Part shown: positions 34,309 to 43,058 of the stretch, piece after piece | How positions within the stretch are numbered: position 1 is the stretch's first letter | How the letters are laid out: each line of letters starts with the position of its first letter | Assembly (NCBI GenBank): GCA_021791615.1 | Contig: JAJYWG010000540.1 | Span: 1 to 45,825, forward strand | Direction of reading: 5' to 3' | DNA length: 45,825 nt | Source: Actinomycetes bacterium | GTDB lineage: Bacteria > Actinomycetota > Acidimicrobiia > Acidimicrobiales > RAAP-2 | Program-made: the position numbers and the translations under genes | The notes under the pieces: model-generated | What the model saw: the letters and a program-made list of their open reading frames with translations, nothing else | Database searches by the model: none | What the model was told of the DNA's origin: nothing

Positions 34309-35991
34309 ATGCTCGACGCCGTGATCGTGGGATCCGGCCCTGGTGGAGCGGCCGCGGCCGACGTCCTCACCCGGGCGGGCTGGTCGGTGGCCATCGTGGA
34401 GAAGGGGAGGAACCACCTGCTCGACCCCGACGACCTGACCCGGCCGGCCGCCGACTTCTCCAACGACGAGATCAAATTCGTGCACCGCCACTTCTTGGGC
34501 CCGGACCCGTTCTTGGAGCCGCGCACCTTCCGGCGCAGTGCCGACGACGGCGACCGCCTCTTGGTGGGCGACGTGGGCGCGGTGCCCTCGACCGTGGGGG
34601 GCGGCGGCACCCACGCAGACGGCAAGGTCCCGCGATTTCGCGAGCAGGACTTCCGCCTCCGCTCCGAGCTCGGTCCGCAGCCCGAAGGCGATGTCCGCGA
34701 CTGGCCGATCACCTACGAGGAACTGGAGCCCTACTACACCGAGGCCGAACGGTTGATCGGCGTTGCCGGCACAGCCGCCGCCAACCCGTTCGCCGCATGG
34801 CGCTCGGGGCCGTACCCCATGGCGCCGGGGGCACCCATGTACTCGGCCACGCTCTCGGCGGCAGCGGCGGCGAAGCTCGGGTACCACCCCTACCCGGCAC
34901 CGACCGCGGCCAACAGCGTGCCCTACGACGGCCGGCCTGCGTGCAACAACTGCGGGTTCTGCTCGTTCTTCGGGTGTCCGATCCACGCGAAGGGCGATCC
35001 AGTGGCGCTCCTGCGCCGGGTGATGGCCAGCGGCCGGGCCGAGCTGTGGCCCGAGACGTTCGTCTCTCGGATCCTCTGGTCGGGCCGCCGTGCTCGAGGA
35101 GTCGAGATCGTCGGACCCGACGGGACCCCGAGGACGGTGGACGCCCGCTGGGTGGTGGTGGCCGGTGGCGCAGTGGAGACGCCCCGCCTTCTCCTGCTCT
35201 CGGGCCTGGACCACGAGCTCCTCGGGCGCTACCTCATGGTGCACTTCCAGACGATCGCCGCCGGGACGCTGCCTCACCGCCTCCACGGCCAGCGGGGCCG
35301 GTCGGTCACCCATGTGCACGACGACGCCATCGTGGGCGACGCGGCGTCGGCCGAAGCCGCCGCCCAGGCCGGGTTGCCGTGGTTGCGCGGGGGAATGGTG
35401 GAGCACAGCAGCGCCGCCCTGCCGATCATGGAGGCGCTCCTCTACCCGTGGGGCGAGCGCCACCGCCCGCTCATGCGCGACTCCCCGTACCGAGAGCGCC
35501 TGGCAGCGCTCATCATGCAGGGGGAGGACCTGGCCTCGCCGGCCAACCGGGTCGACCTCGACCCCGCGATCAGAGACGTGCGCGGCGTCCCGGTGGCCAG
35601 GGTGACCTACCAAGCCGGCCGCCACGAGCTGGCGGCATCCGCGCATCACGGCCCCCGGCTCGAGGCGATCCTGCGGGAGATGGGTGCCGTGCGGACGTCG
35701 GTGAGCACGTCGCCGGGAGTGAGCACGCGCGGTGGCGCGTCTGCGGTCCCCGAGAGCCGCCACGTGATGGGCACCGCCCGGATGGGCGAGGACCCCGCCA
35801 CGTCGGTGGTCGACCGCTGGGGCCGCGTGCATGCCCTGGACAACGTGCTCGTGGCCGACTCGTCGGTGTTCGTCACCTCGGCGGGCTACGGACCCACCCT
35901 CACGCTCGTCGCGCTCTCCGCACGGGCGGCGGCCCACGTGGCCGGCACCGAGCTGCCGGCCGGAGCGCCGGTCAAAGACGACCGCGGGTGA
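34309..35991 (+). CDS. GMC-family FAD-dependent dehydrogenase
   Basis: This 560-residue glucose-methanol-choline family flavoprotein oxidises a sugar, polyol or alcohol. The FAD motif is DAVIVGSGPGGAAAADVL, followed by VPSTVGGGGTHADGKVPRF. A cysteine-rich segment, ACNNCGFCSFFGCPIHAKGD, is shared with gluconate-dehydrogenase-type GMC proteins. The C-terminal domain has SRHVMGTARMGEDPATSVVD with a catalytic-type His, and DNVLVADSSVFVTSAGYGPTLT. ATG 34309 is chosen; a GTG at 34285 would overlap the small subunit gene. Its 3' end overlaps the convergent thiolase-like gene by 20 bp. Confidence 0.88.
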   Translation: MLDAVIVGSGPGGAAAADVLTRAGWSVAIVEKGRNHLLDPDDLTRPAADFSNDEIKFVHRHFLGPDPFLEPRTFRRSADDGDRLLVGDVGAVPSTVGGGGTHADGKVPRFREQDFRLRSELGPQPEGDVRDWPITYEELEPYYTEAERLIGVAGTAAANPFAAWRSGPYPMAPGAPMYSATLSAAAAAKLGYHPYPAPTAANSVPYDGRPACNNCGFCSFFGCPIHAKGDPVALLRRVMASGRAELWPETFVSRILWSGRRARGVEIVGPDGTPRTVDARWVVVAGGAVETPRLLLLSGLDHELLGRYLMVHFQTIAAGTLPHRLHGQRGRSVTHVHDDAIVGDAASAEAAAQAGLPWLRGGMVEHSSAALPIMEALLYPWGERHRPLMRDSPYRERLAALIMQGEDLASPANRVDLDPAIRDVRGVPVARVTYQAGRHELAASAHHGPRLEAILREMGAVRTSVSTSPGVSTRGGASAVPESRHVMGTARMGEDPATSVVDRWGRVHALDNVLVADSSVFVTSAGYGPTLTLVALSARAAAHVAGTELPAGAPVKDDRG

Positions 35992-37192
35992 GGAGCATGG
36001 ACCCCGCCAGCGGTCCTCCACCGTTGGCCACGGCGGCCACTTGGGGACCGTCGCCGTGGCGACCCGGGACCTGGCGCTCGCCGGCCTCGCCGCGGAGCTG
36101 GAGGCAGGCTTCGTGGAGCAGGCCGAACCCGTGGAGCCGGCCGCCCGAGAGCTGGCCACCGGCGGTATTGAGCGGCAGGGGACCGTCGCGGGCGATGGCG
36201 GCGCCGCCCTCGACGAACGACCCGCTCTCGCCCCGGCCGCAGAACCCAAGTGCCTCGAGCCAGACCATCGTGAGGATGGAGAACCCGTCGTAGAGCTGGG
36301 CGACGTCGACGTCGGCCGGCGTGAGATCGGTTCGCCGCCACATCGAGGCAGCGGCGTCGCGAGCCGCCATCGAGGTCATGTCGTCGAACTGGTCCCAGCT
36401 CGGCCGGCCGCGCAGCGCAGTGCCGACGGCGTTCACGCAGCAGAGCGGGTGGGGGGCATCGGCGGCGTGCTCGACGCGCGAGACGATCAGCGCCGTCGAA
36501 CCGTCGCAGGGCGCGTCGCAGTCGAAGAGGCACAGCGGCGAGGAGATCATTCGTGCCCCCAGGTAGTCGTCGAGCGACATCGGGTCGCGGTAGACGGCGT
36601 TGGGGTTGAGCGCCGCGTTGCGCCTGGCGTTCAACGCGATCTGCGCGAGCTGCTCACGGGTGAGCCCGAACTCGTGGAACCGGCGCTGGGCCACCAGCGC
36701 GATCCAGTTCACGGCCGAGACCGCACCGAAGGGGAGGTACCACTGCAAAAAACCTGAAAAGCGCGGCACACCCCCGCCGCCGCCGCTGCCACCGATCCCC
36801 TGACGGCCACCGCTCCCCTGGGCCGTGGACTCGGTGACGGTCCGATAGACAAGCACGTGGCGGGCCAGTCCTGCGCCGACGGCCAGGCACGCGGCGATGA
36901 CGGCCCGGAGCTGGGCCGGACCCTCGCCGCCACCGTCGTGCCAGCCGACCCGGAGCCGAAGTGCATCCTGGACCTCAGGCGTCCCGGGTCCGGCGAAGCC
37001 GGGCGTGCCGATCCCCATCCCCGGGTAGGTGGAGATCCCGTCGATGTCGTCGCGGGTGAGGCCGGCGTCATCGATGGCGGCGAGCGCGGCCTCGACCGTG
37101 AGGTCCAGCTCGCTGCGCCCGAGGCGACGGCCCACTTGGGACTGGCCGATGCCCGAGATTGCGGCGCGGCGTTCGATGGGCTCCTCGGGCAT
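35972..37192 (-). CDS. Thiolase-like protein (SCP-x/Ltp2-type, possible aldolase)
   Basis: This 406-residue thiolase-fold protein starts RAAISGIGQSQVGRRLGRSE and continues DDIDGISTYPGMGIG and IALNARRNAALNPNAVYRDP. A C-terminal loop GGQLSGGRLHGFGLLHEACL holds a histidine in the usual thiolase site. The N-terminal nucleophilic Cys of true thiolases is not evident (GGGEGPAQLRAVIAA occupies that region). Non-condensing relatives such as Ltp2 act with a DUF35 partner as aldolases in steroid side-chain breakdown. The adjoining DUF35 gene 17 bp upstream supports such a pair. An ATG at 37192 or GTG at 37198 can start it. A glycine run (SGGGGG) near residue 140 is odd. Confidence 0.82.
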   Translation of the reverse strand: MPEEPIERRAAISGIGQSQVGRRLGRSELDLTVEAALAAIDDAGLTRDDIDGISTYPGMGIGTPGFAGPGTPEVQDALRLRVGWHDGGGEGPAQLRAVIAACLAVGAGLARHVLVYRTVTESTAQGSGGRQGIGGSGGGGGVPRFSGFLQWYLPFGAVSAVNWIALVAQRRFHEFGLTREQLAQIALNARRNAALNPNAVYRDPMSLDDYLGARMISSPLCLFDCDAPCDGSTALIVSRVEHAADAPHPLCCVNAVGTALRGRPSWDQFDDMTSMAARDAAASMWRRTDLTPADVDVAQLYDGFSILTMVWLEALGFCGRGESGSFVEGGAAIARDGPLPLNTAGGQLSGGRLHGFGLLHEACLQLRGEAGERQVPGRHGDGPQVAAVANGGGPLAGSMLLTRGRL

Positions 37193-37209
37193 GGGCACCG
37201 TCGCTGCCG

Positions 37210-37629
37210 TCAGGCCGGCATCACCGGTCGGAAGACCGGGATGAAGACGTCGTCGTGGGCCTCGAACTCGACCGCGGCCTCCATGCCGATGGTGATCTCG
37301 CCCGGCTCGACGCCCACGAGGTTGGTGGTGAGGCGGACGTCGGGCTGCTCGACGATCGACACCCACGCCACGACGTAAGGCTCGCTGCCGGGGATCCACT
37401 GCTGGTGGTTGACGGTGAACGACTCGACCACCGCCCGCCCGCTCACCGGCTCGGGAGCAACGCGCCGGTCGAGGCAGTACGGGCACCGGGGGGCGGGAGG
37501 GTGGACGTACTTCTCGCAGGCCCCGCACCGCAGGAATCGCAGGACTCCGTCGGAGCCCGAGGTCCAGAAGAACTCGTTGTCCTGGTCGAGGCGCGGCAAC
37601 AGGCGCAACGCGGGGCCAGAGGCGGTCAT
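37210..37629 (-). CDS. DUF35 Zn-ribbon/OB-fold protein
   Basis: This 139-residue protein has a rubredoxin-like zinc ribbon (LRCGACEKYVHPPAPRCPYC cited as CGAC and CPYC, residues about 35-52) followed by an OB-fold (GRAVVESFTVNHQQW, YVVAWVSIVEQ, VGVEPGEITIGM). DUF35 proteins are obligate partners of thiolase-like enzymes and steroid aldolases, binding acyl-CoA through the OB-fold. The partner is the thiolase-like gene directly downstream. The ATG start is followed by a normal-length frame. Confidence 0.9.
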   Translation of the reverse strand: MTASGPALRLLPRLDQDNEFFWTSGSDGVLRFLRCGACEKYVHPPAPRCPYCLDRRVAPEPVSGRAVVESFTVNHQQWIPGSEPYVVAWVSIVEQPDVRLTTNLVGVEPGEITIGMEAAVEFEAHDDVFIPVFRPVMPA

Positions 37630-37638
37630 GGGCCGACG

Positions 37639-39168
37639 TTAGCTGACCGTTGGATCCCGGCCGGTCGATCGGTCGAGGGAGCGGGTGAGGTCGTCGTCGA
37701 GCCCGCGGATCTCGAGGCGGCCGATCCGGTCACCGGCCACGACGAACACGTCCTCGACTGCCGAGTGGGTCCCGGCGATGCGCAGGTCGATGCCGACCGT
37801 GGCGCGTGTCCCCTCGACACGGGGAGGTTGGGTCCGAGGCAGGAGATCCTCGAAGGCGAACGCACCCTCCGCGTAGAAGCGGGCGATGGCCTCGTTGCCC
37901 CGGTACTCGGTGCCCTGGGCATCGAGTACTGCATCGGGAGTGAACAAGGCGCGCAGCGCGTCCACGTCGCGCACGGTGATCGCGGTGAAGTAGGCATCGA
38001 GGACCCCGAGAATGCCGTCGTGGCGAGGCGGGAGGCGGTAGAGAGAGGCCGCGTTCAAACCGAGGACGCGGGCCTGCACGGGTGCCGAGCAGGGTGCGAT
38101 CGTCCGGCGCAGGGCGTCGACGGCACCGGGGAACGTGGCATCGTGATGCGGGTAGTCCGAGCCCCACACGATGCGCTCGGCGCCCACGAACGGCACCAGC
38201 GCCGGCAGGGTCCGCTCGTCCACCTCGAAGCTCACCCAGCACTGGCGGGCGAAGTACTCGCTCGGCGCCATGAGCATGTCCGGGCAGAACCCCCCGAAGC
38301 TCTCCGCCTGCTCGTCGAGCCGTTCGAGCCAGAAGGGCACCCACCCGCCACTCGACTCGAGGAAGACGACCTTGAGCCGAGGGTGGCGGTCGAAGACACC
38401 GAAGGCGGCCATCTGGGCGTACGCGAGCATCTCTTCGAACGAGTGGGAGACGGCGTGGAGGACGAGGGGGTTGAACGGGCGGTCGGAGCCGAGCGTCGGC
38501 AGGATGACCGAGCTGCCTTCGTGCACGCCGATGGCCACGTCGAGCTCCTGGGCCGCCTCCCAGATCGGGTCGTAGGCGCGGTCGGAGAGGGAGCGTCCGC
38601 AGCACGGGTTGGGCCGGACGAACGCAGCGGTGAAGCCCAGCTCGCCGGCCGCTCGCCGCAGCTCGGCCGCGGCCGCGGCCGGGTCCTGGAGGGGGAGCAT
38701 TGCCGAACCGAACAGCCGGCGGCGTGTGGCAGCGCAGTAGGAGGCCAGCCAGTCGTTGTAGGCGGTCGCGACGGCCACTGCCGCCGGCGCGTCGTCGACG
38801 GCCGAGAAGTACAAGCCGATCGAGGGGTAGAGCACGGCCTGGTCGATGCCCTCGACGTCCATGTCGGCCAGACGGGCCACCGGGTCCGAGCCTCCGGGCT
38901 GGGCTTCATCGAGCGAGCGGAACACTTCCACGTCGGAGAACCGCGCACCGGGCGTGGCGAGCGTGCCCAAGGGTGCGGCGAGGATCTCGCGGTCCCCGAC
39001 CACGACGTGCTCGTAGCCGCGTGCGTCCCGCTCGATCCGGGGACGGTAGGCATCGGGGAGGTCCCGCCAGGCTTCACGCGGTTCGACGACGTGGCCGTCG
39101 GCGTCGACGACGGCCGTCGTCGGGGTGACCGGGTGCACGGACCCGCCTGCGGTGGGGGAGGCCTTCAC
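37639..39168 (-). CDS. Amidohydrolase (family 2) fused to C-terminal SnoaL/NTF2-like domain
   Basis: The 509-residue product has two parts. Residues about 15-390 form an amidohydrolase-2 TIM barrel: VVDADGHVVEP (metal site), AVLYPSIGLYF, AFVRPNPCCGRSL, GVHEGSSV, HPRLKVVFLESSGGWVPFWLERLD in the order seen, and the C-terminal IVWGSDYPHHDATFPG. Residues about 395-509 form an NTF2-like fold: VLDAYFTAITVRDVDALRALF, FTPDAVLDAQGTEYRG and AIARFYAEGAF. The barrel class includes decarboxylases and hydrolases of aromatic or acyl compounds. The fusion is unusual; perhaps the NTF2-like part shapes substrate binding. GTG 39168 overlaps the stop of the upstream amidohydrolase (GTGA). Confidence 0.85.
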   Translation of the reverse strand: MKASPTAGGSVHPVTPTTAVVDADGHVVEPREAWRDLPDAYRPRIERDARGYEHVVVGDREILAAPLGTLATPGARFSDVEVFRSLDEAQPGGSDPVARLADMDVEGIDQAVLYPSIGLYFSAVDDAPAAVAVATAYNDWLASYCAATRRRLFGSAMLPLQDPAAAAAELRRAAGELGFTAAFVRPNPCCGRSLSDRAYDPIWEAAQELDVAIGVHEGSSVILPTLGSDRPFNPLVLHAVSHSFEEMLAYAQMAAFGVFDRHPRLKVVFLESSGGWVPFWLERLDEQAESFGGFCPDMLMAPSEYFARQCWVSFEVDERTLPALVPFVGAERIVWGSDYPHHDATFPGAVDALRRTIAPCSAPVQARVLGLNAASLYRLPPRHDGILGVLDAYFTAITVRDVDALRALFTPDAVLDAQGTEYRGNEAIARFYAEGAFAFEDLLPRTQPPRVEGTRATVGIDLRIAGTHSAVEDVFVVAGDRIGRLEIRGLDDDLTRSLDRSTGRDPTVS

Positions 39169-40433
39169 GTGCTCCGCCACCCTTTGGGTGGGAGCGGGTG
39201 GCGGAACAAGCGGGCCGCGTTGCCCGAGGCGATGGCCTGGCGCTCGAGCTCGGGGATCTCGCCGATGGTCCGAGAAAGCACCTCTTGGGTGTCTGGCCAC
39301 GTCGAGTCGGCGTGGGGGTAGTCGCACTCCACCATGATGTGGTCGACGCCGATCACATGGCGCAGGGGCATGATCGACGGGTCGTCGATGCTGCAGAACC
39401 AGAAGTTGCGACGCAGGACCTCGCTCGGCAGGAGGTCGCTCGGCCAGGCGCGGCTCTCGGTGCCCGACGCCGAGTGGGCAACGACGTAGTCGACCCGGTC
39501 CATGAGCATGGGCACCCACCCCATTCCCCCTTCGCTCAACGCGACCGCCAGGTCGGGGAAGCGGAGGGGCACGCCGGACCACAGCCACTCCGCCGCGGCG
39601 ACGAGGGCGTTCACCGGAAAGAGCGTGGGCAGCAGCTCGAAGGGCGGATCAGGGGAGGGCAAGGGGGCCCACGCCGACGCACCGGTGTGGAGGCAGACCA
39701 CGGTGCCGGTCTCGGCGCAGGCGGCGAAGAACGGGTCCCAGTAGCCGGAGAAGATCGACGGGAAGCCGAGCTGGGCCGGGAACTCCGGGAAGCTGACGGC
39801 GCGAAAGCCTCGTTCGGCGTTCCGGCGGATCTCGGCAACCGCCACCTCGACGTCGGCCAGCCAGGGAAGCTGGAGCGCGATGATGCGTTCGGGGTACGTC
39901 CCGGCCCACACCTCCTCGTGCCAGCGGTTCCACGCCCTCGCGCAGGCCAGGCCCAGCTCCTGGTCCTCCGAGCGGGAGAAGACCGAGCCGCAGAACCCCG
40001 CCACCAGGGAGGGGAAGCACAACGACGCCCAGATGCCGGCCACGTCCATGTCGGCGACGCGGGCACCGATGTCGTAGCAGCCTGGCCGCATCTCCTCGAA
40101 CCTGGCGGGGTCCATGCTCCAGTCCTCTCGAGGGCGTCCTACCACGGCGTTGAGGCCGATGTTCGGGTATCGACGGCCTTCGTACTCCCACTCCTGGCGA
40201 CCGCCGTCCTCCTCGACGATCCGCGGCGCACGCGGAGCCAGCGACGACGGCATCCTCCCGTCGAACAGGTCGGGGGGCTCGATGAGATGGTCGTCGACCG
40301 AGATGATCGGCACCCGCACCTTTCGGGGCTCGGGGTCCGGGAGCAGTCGGGAGGCGCCCGCCGCCGAGCCCCGGGCCGCAGTCGGGGCATCCGTGTCGAC
40401 TCCTGCTGCCGGACCGGCGCCGCCCACCCCCAT
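39165..40433 (-). CDS. Amidohydrolase family 2 protein
   Basis: This 422-residue amidohydrolase-2 protein has the N-terminal metal motif VPIISVDDHLIEPPDLFD, ARVADMDVAGIWASLCFPS, the mid-barrel GTVVCLHTGAS and the final HIMVECDYPHADSTWPDTQ. It is related to the downstream fused amidohydrolase but only distantly, so tandem duplication is old. Such enzymes in actinobacteria often hydrolyse or decarboxylate cyclic or aromatic intermediates. The ATG at 40433 follows an in-frame GTG one codon up. The first 35 residues are Ala/Gly-rich and poorly conserved. First gene of a four-gene minus-strand operon. Confidence 0.87.
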   Translation of the reverse strand: MGVGGAGPAAGVDTDAPTAARGSAAGASRLLPDPEPRKVRVPIISVDDHLIEPPDLFDGRMPSSLAPRAPRIVEEDGGRQEWEYEGRRYPNIGLNAVVGRPREDWSMDPARFEEMRPGCYDIGARVADMDVAGIWASLCFPSLVAGFCGSVFSRSEDQELGLACARAWNRWHEEVWAGTYPERIIALQLPWLADVEVAVAEIRRNAERGFRAVSFPEFPAQLGFPSIFSGYWDPFFAACAETGTVVCLHTGASAWAPLPSPDPPFELLPTLFPVNALVAAAEWLWSGVPLRFPDLAVALSEGGMGWVPMLMDRVDYVVAHSASGTESRAWPSDLLPSEVLRRNFWFCSIDDPSIMPLRHVIGVDHIMVECDYPHADSTWPDTQEVLSRTIGEIPELERQAIASGNAARLFRHPLPPKGWRST

Positions 40434-40516
40434 CACGTCTGCAGGTTAGCGTCGGAGCCTGCACGCTGGCCTGGTGGCGCCGGCGCAACGAGGCAACGAG
40501 GCGACGAGGAGGGCGA

Positions 40517-42280
40517 ATGCTTGATCTCCTGATTCGGGGAGGCATGGTGGCCGACGGGACTGGTGCACCTCTCAGGCGGGCCGACGTCGGGGTCCGAGAC
40601 GGCAGGGTCACCGTGGTGGCCGACGCCGGCGAGCGCGCAGGGACAGCCGACATCGAAGCCGAGAAGGTCGTCGACGCCGAGGGTCTCTTCGTGGCGCCGG
40701 GTTTCGTCGACCTCCACACTCACTACGACGCCCAGCTCTCCTGGGATCCGGCGGCCAGCCCATCGCCGCTGCACGGCGTGACGACCGTCTTCGGCGGTAA
40801 CTGCGGCTTCTCGCTCGCTCCGTGCCGGGAAGAGGATGCCGAGTACCTCACGGCTTTGCTGGCGCGGGTGGAAGGGATGCCGCTCGCGGCACTCGAAGCG
40901 GGCCTGGACTGGCAGTGGAGGTCGTTCGGCGACTGGCTCGGCCGTCTCGATGGACGGGTCGGCGTCAACGCGGGCTTTCTCGCGGGGCACTCCACCCTCC
41001 GGCGCTCGGTCATGGGTGAGCGCGCGGTCGGCGAGGTCGCCAGCGATGCCGACGTGGCCCTGATGGTGCAGCGCCTGGGGGAGGCCCTCGCCGACGGGGC
41101 CATCGGGTTCTCTACGTCCCAGGCCCACACGCACCACGACGGCGCGGGGCAGCCGGTGCCGTCACGGGCGGCCCTTCGCCCGGAGATGGAGGCGCTGGCT
41201 TCGGCGGTGCGGGACTTCCCGGGCACGACCGTCGAGCTCGTCCTCTCGGGTTCGCTGAACGGCTTCTCCGACGAGGAGGTGGACTTGATGTCCTCGATGT
41301 CCCTCGGAGCTGATCGTCCGGTGAACTGGAACGTGCTCGGGGTCTCGGCCGCCGATCCGGCGGCCACCGAGCATCAGCTGGCGGCGTCGGACGAGGCCGC
41401 CAAGCGCGGGGCCACGGTGGTGGCTCTCACCCTCCCGCACACGATGAGGATCCGGCTCTCGTTCGCCACCGGGGTCATCCTCGACGGGCTTCCGGGCTGG
41501 CGGGAGGTCCTCTCGCTCCCGCCCGCCGAGCGCATGGCTGCCCTGTCCGATCCCGAAGTCCGCCGCCGCCTGAATGCGGGAGCGCAATCTGACGATGCGG
41601 GGATCTTGCGCCACCTGGCCGTGTGGCGGCGCCTCGTGTTCGAAGAGACGTTCGCGCCGCAGAACGCGAGCTGCGAGGGACGGCGCGTGGGCGACGTCGC
41701 GGCCGAACGCGGCCAGGATCCGTTCGACGCGATGCTCGACGTCGTCGTGGCCGACGGACTGCGGACCGGACTTCGCCCCCCGATCCCCGAGTCCGAAGAG
41801 GACTGGGCGGCACGCGGCCGGATCTGGACGGACCGCCGGGCGGTGGTGGGCGGGTCCGACGCCGGGGCACATCTCGACACCATGTGCGGCGCCGTCTACT
41901 CGACGGCGTTGCTGGGTCAAGGGGTGAGGGAGCACGGTGTCATCTCCTGGGAGGAGGCCGTCCACCAGCTCACCGACGTCCCGGCCCGACTCTACGGTCT
42001 CAAAGGGCGCGGCCGGATCGCCCCGGGCTGGTGGGCCGATCTCGTCGTGTTCGACCCGGCGACCGTGGGTCCTGGTCCCGAGCGCACCCGGGACGACCTG
42101 CCCGGCGGGTCGAGCCGCCTGTACGCGGAAGCCACCGGCATCGAGCACGTCTTGGTGAACGGGACCGAGGTGGTGAGCCAGGGCGCGGCGACCGGAGCCC
42201 TGCCCGGGCGGGTCCTGCGCTCGGGGCGCGACACCGTCACGGTCCGAGCCGGGACGGACTGGTGGACCGGCGTCGGCTGA
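40517..42280 (+). CDS. N-acyl-D-amino-acid deacylase-like amidohydrolase
   Basis: This 587-residue metal-dependent hydrolase resembles D-aminoacylases, which remove acyl groups from N-acyl-D-amino acids. It begins LLIRGGMVADGTG, with the metal motif APGFVDLHTHYDAQLSWDP (HxH), GVTTVFGGNCGFSLAP, NAGFLAGHSTLR, the catalytic-type Asp in VVGGSDAGAHLDTMCG and a C-terminal beta-sandwich RIAPGWWADLVVFDPAT. Start ATG follows AGGAGGGCG at close spacing. Divergent from the amidohydrolase operon with an 83-bp gap. Substrate may differ, as this subgroup is broad. Confidence 0.88.
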   Translation: MLDLLIRGGMVADGTGAPLRRADVGVRDGRVTVVADAGERAGTADIEAEKVVDAEGLFVAPGFVDLHTHYDAQLSWDPAASPSPLHGVTTVFGGNCGFSLAPCREEDAEYLTALLARVEGMPLAALEAGLDWQWRSFGDWLGRLDGRVGVNAGFLAGHSTLRRSVMGERAVGEVASDADVALMVQRLGEALADGAIGFSTSQAHTHHDGAGQPVPSRAALRPEMEALASAVRDFPGTTVELVLSGSLNGFSDEEVDLMSSMSLGADRPVNWNVLGVSAADPAATEHQLAASDEAAKRGATVVALTLPHTMRIRLSFATGVILDGLPGWREVLSLPPAERMAALSDPEVRRRLNAGAQSDDAGILRHLAVWRRLVFEETFAPQNASCEGRRVGDVAAERGQDPFDAMLDVVVADGLRTGLRPPIPESEEDWAARGRIWTDRRAVVGGSDAGAHLDTMCGAVYSTALLGQGVREHGVISWEEAVHQLTDVPARLYGLKGRGRIAPGWWADLVVFDPATVGPGPERTRDDLPGGSSRLYAEATGIEHVLVNGTEVVSQGAATGALPGRVLRSGRDTVTVRAGTDWWTGVG

Positions 42281-42325
42281 GCGGGTGTGACCGTGCACCG
42301 ACCGGTGGAACTCGCCCTCCTGCGA

Positions 42326-43024
42326 TCATCTGTGGGCGCCGGCGTCGGCATCGGCACCTGGACCGGTCCTGGCACCGGCACCGGCATCGGCATCGGGATT
42401 GCCGCCGGCATCTGGATCGGTCCTGGCACCGGCATCGGGACCGGCGTCGGCATCGGTGCTCCTGTCCATCCCCAGCCCGAGCGCGTAACCCTCGAGGAAG
42501 AGCGCTGCGTCGCGTTGGCGGGGGAAGCGTCCTGCGACACGGTGGAATGTAGGGGAGTGGTTGGGATGGAGCAGGTGGGCCAGCTCATGGACGATGGTGG
42601 CATCGAGCACCCAGCCGGGGACGCACCGAAGGCGCTCGGAGATCCTGATCTCGCCGGTGGTGGCCGTGCATGAACCCCAGCGGCGCTCCTGGTTCCCCAC
42701 CCACCGGATGGACGTCGGCCGGACACCCTCGACGTAGCGATCAGCCAGGCTGCGAGCCCGCTCTGCCAGGACGGTATCCGACGCCGTCGCGCCGGGACGT
42801 TTCGCCAGGACTCGGCGCACCAGCCAATCGACCAGCTCCGTGCGCTGCGGCTCTCGTACGTGGGATGGAAGGACGACGATGACCCGGTCACGATCCCAGT
42901 AGGCGGTGCTCGTCTTGCGGCGGCGGGTGCTGGTCCTCACTTCGACTTGGGGTCGTGTGCCGTCCATGGTGAATCGGACGGAGGGGTCGTCGAGCCGGGG
43001 CTGGGTGACGCTCATGACGACCAT
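42326..43024 (-). CDS. DUF45/YgjP-like zinc metallopeptidase with repetitive acidic tail
   Basis: This 232-residue protein matches the DUF45 (WLM/SprT-like) metallopeptidase family. IRWVGNQERRWGSCTATTGEIRIS cited as RWGSC and GEIRIS, and VLDATIVHELAHLLHPNHSPTFHRV cited as VHELAHLLHPNH, give the zinc site HExxH plus a downstream His. Residues about 188-232 are a tail of Asp-Ala-Gly repeats encoded by imperfect short repeats; this is not part of the family. The frame could start at 43024 or 43015; neither has a good ribosome binding site. Substrate unknown. Confidence 0.85.
   Translation of the reverse strand: MVVMSVTQPRLDDPSVRFTMDGTRPQVEVRTSTRRRKTSTAYWDRDRVIVVLPSHVREPQRTELVDWLVRRVLAKRPGATASDTVLAERARSLADRYVEGVRPTSIRWVGNQERRWGSCTATTGEIRISERLRCVPGWVLDATIVHELAHLLHPNHSPTFHRVAGRFPRQRDAALFLEGYALGLGMDRSTDADAGPDAGARTDPDAGGNPDADAGAGARTGPGADADAGAHR
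42343..42470. repeat. Imperfect short tandem repeats in DUF45 gene tail
   Basis: The region is built of GGCATCGGC- and GGCACCGGC-like units in variable order, and includes a longer near-duplicate: TGGACCGGTCCTGGCACCGG against TGGATCGGTCCTGGCACCGG. On the coding strand it yields Asp-Ala-Gly and Gly-Ala-rich residues. Irregular spacing rules out a CRISPR. Confidence 0.7.
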
Positions 43025-43058
43025 TGTGGCGTGTGGGTGTGCCAGCGAGCGGGATGGA

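Noticed and set aside
37159..39321. 720-codon plus-strand frame
   Set aside because: It lies opposite the DUF35 and amidohydrolase genes, is rich in Arg/Gly/Val/Glu as expected of a GC-rich shadow, and shows no domain motif.
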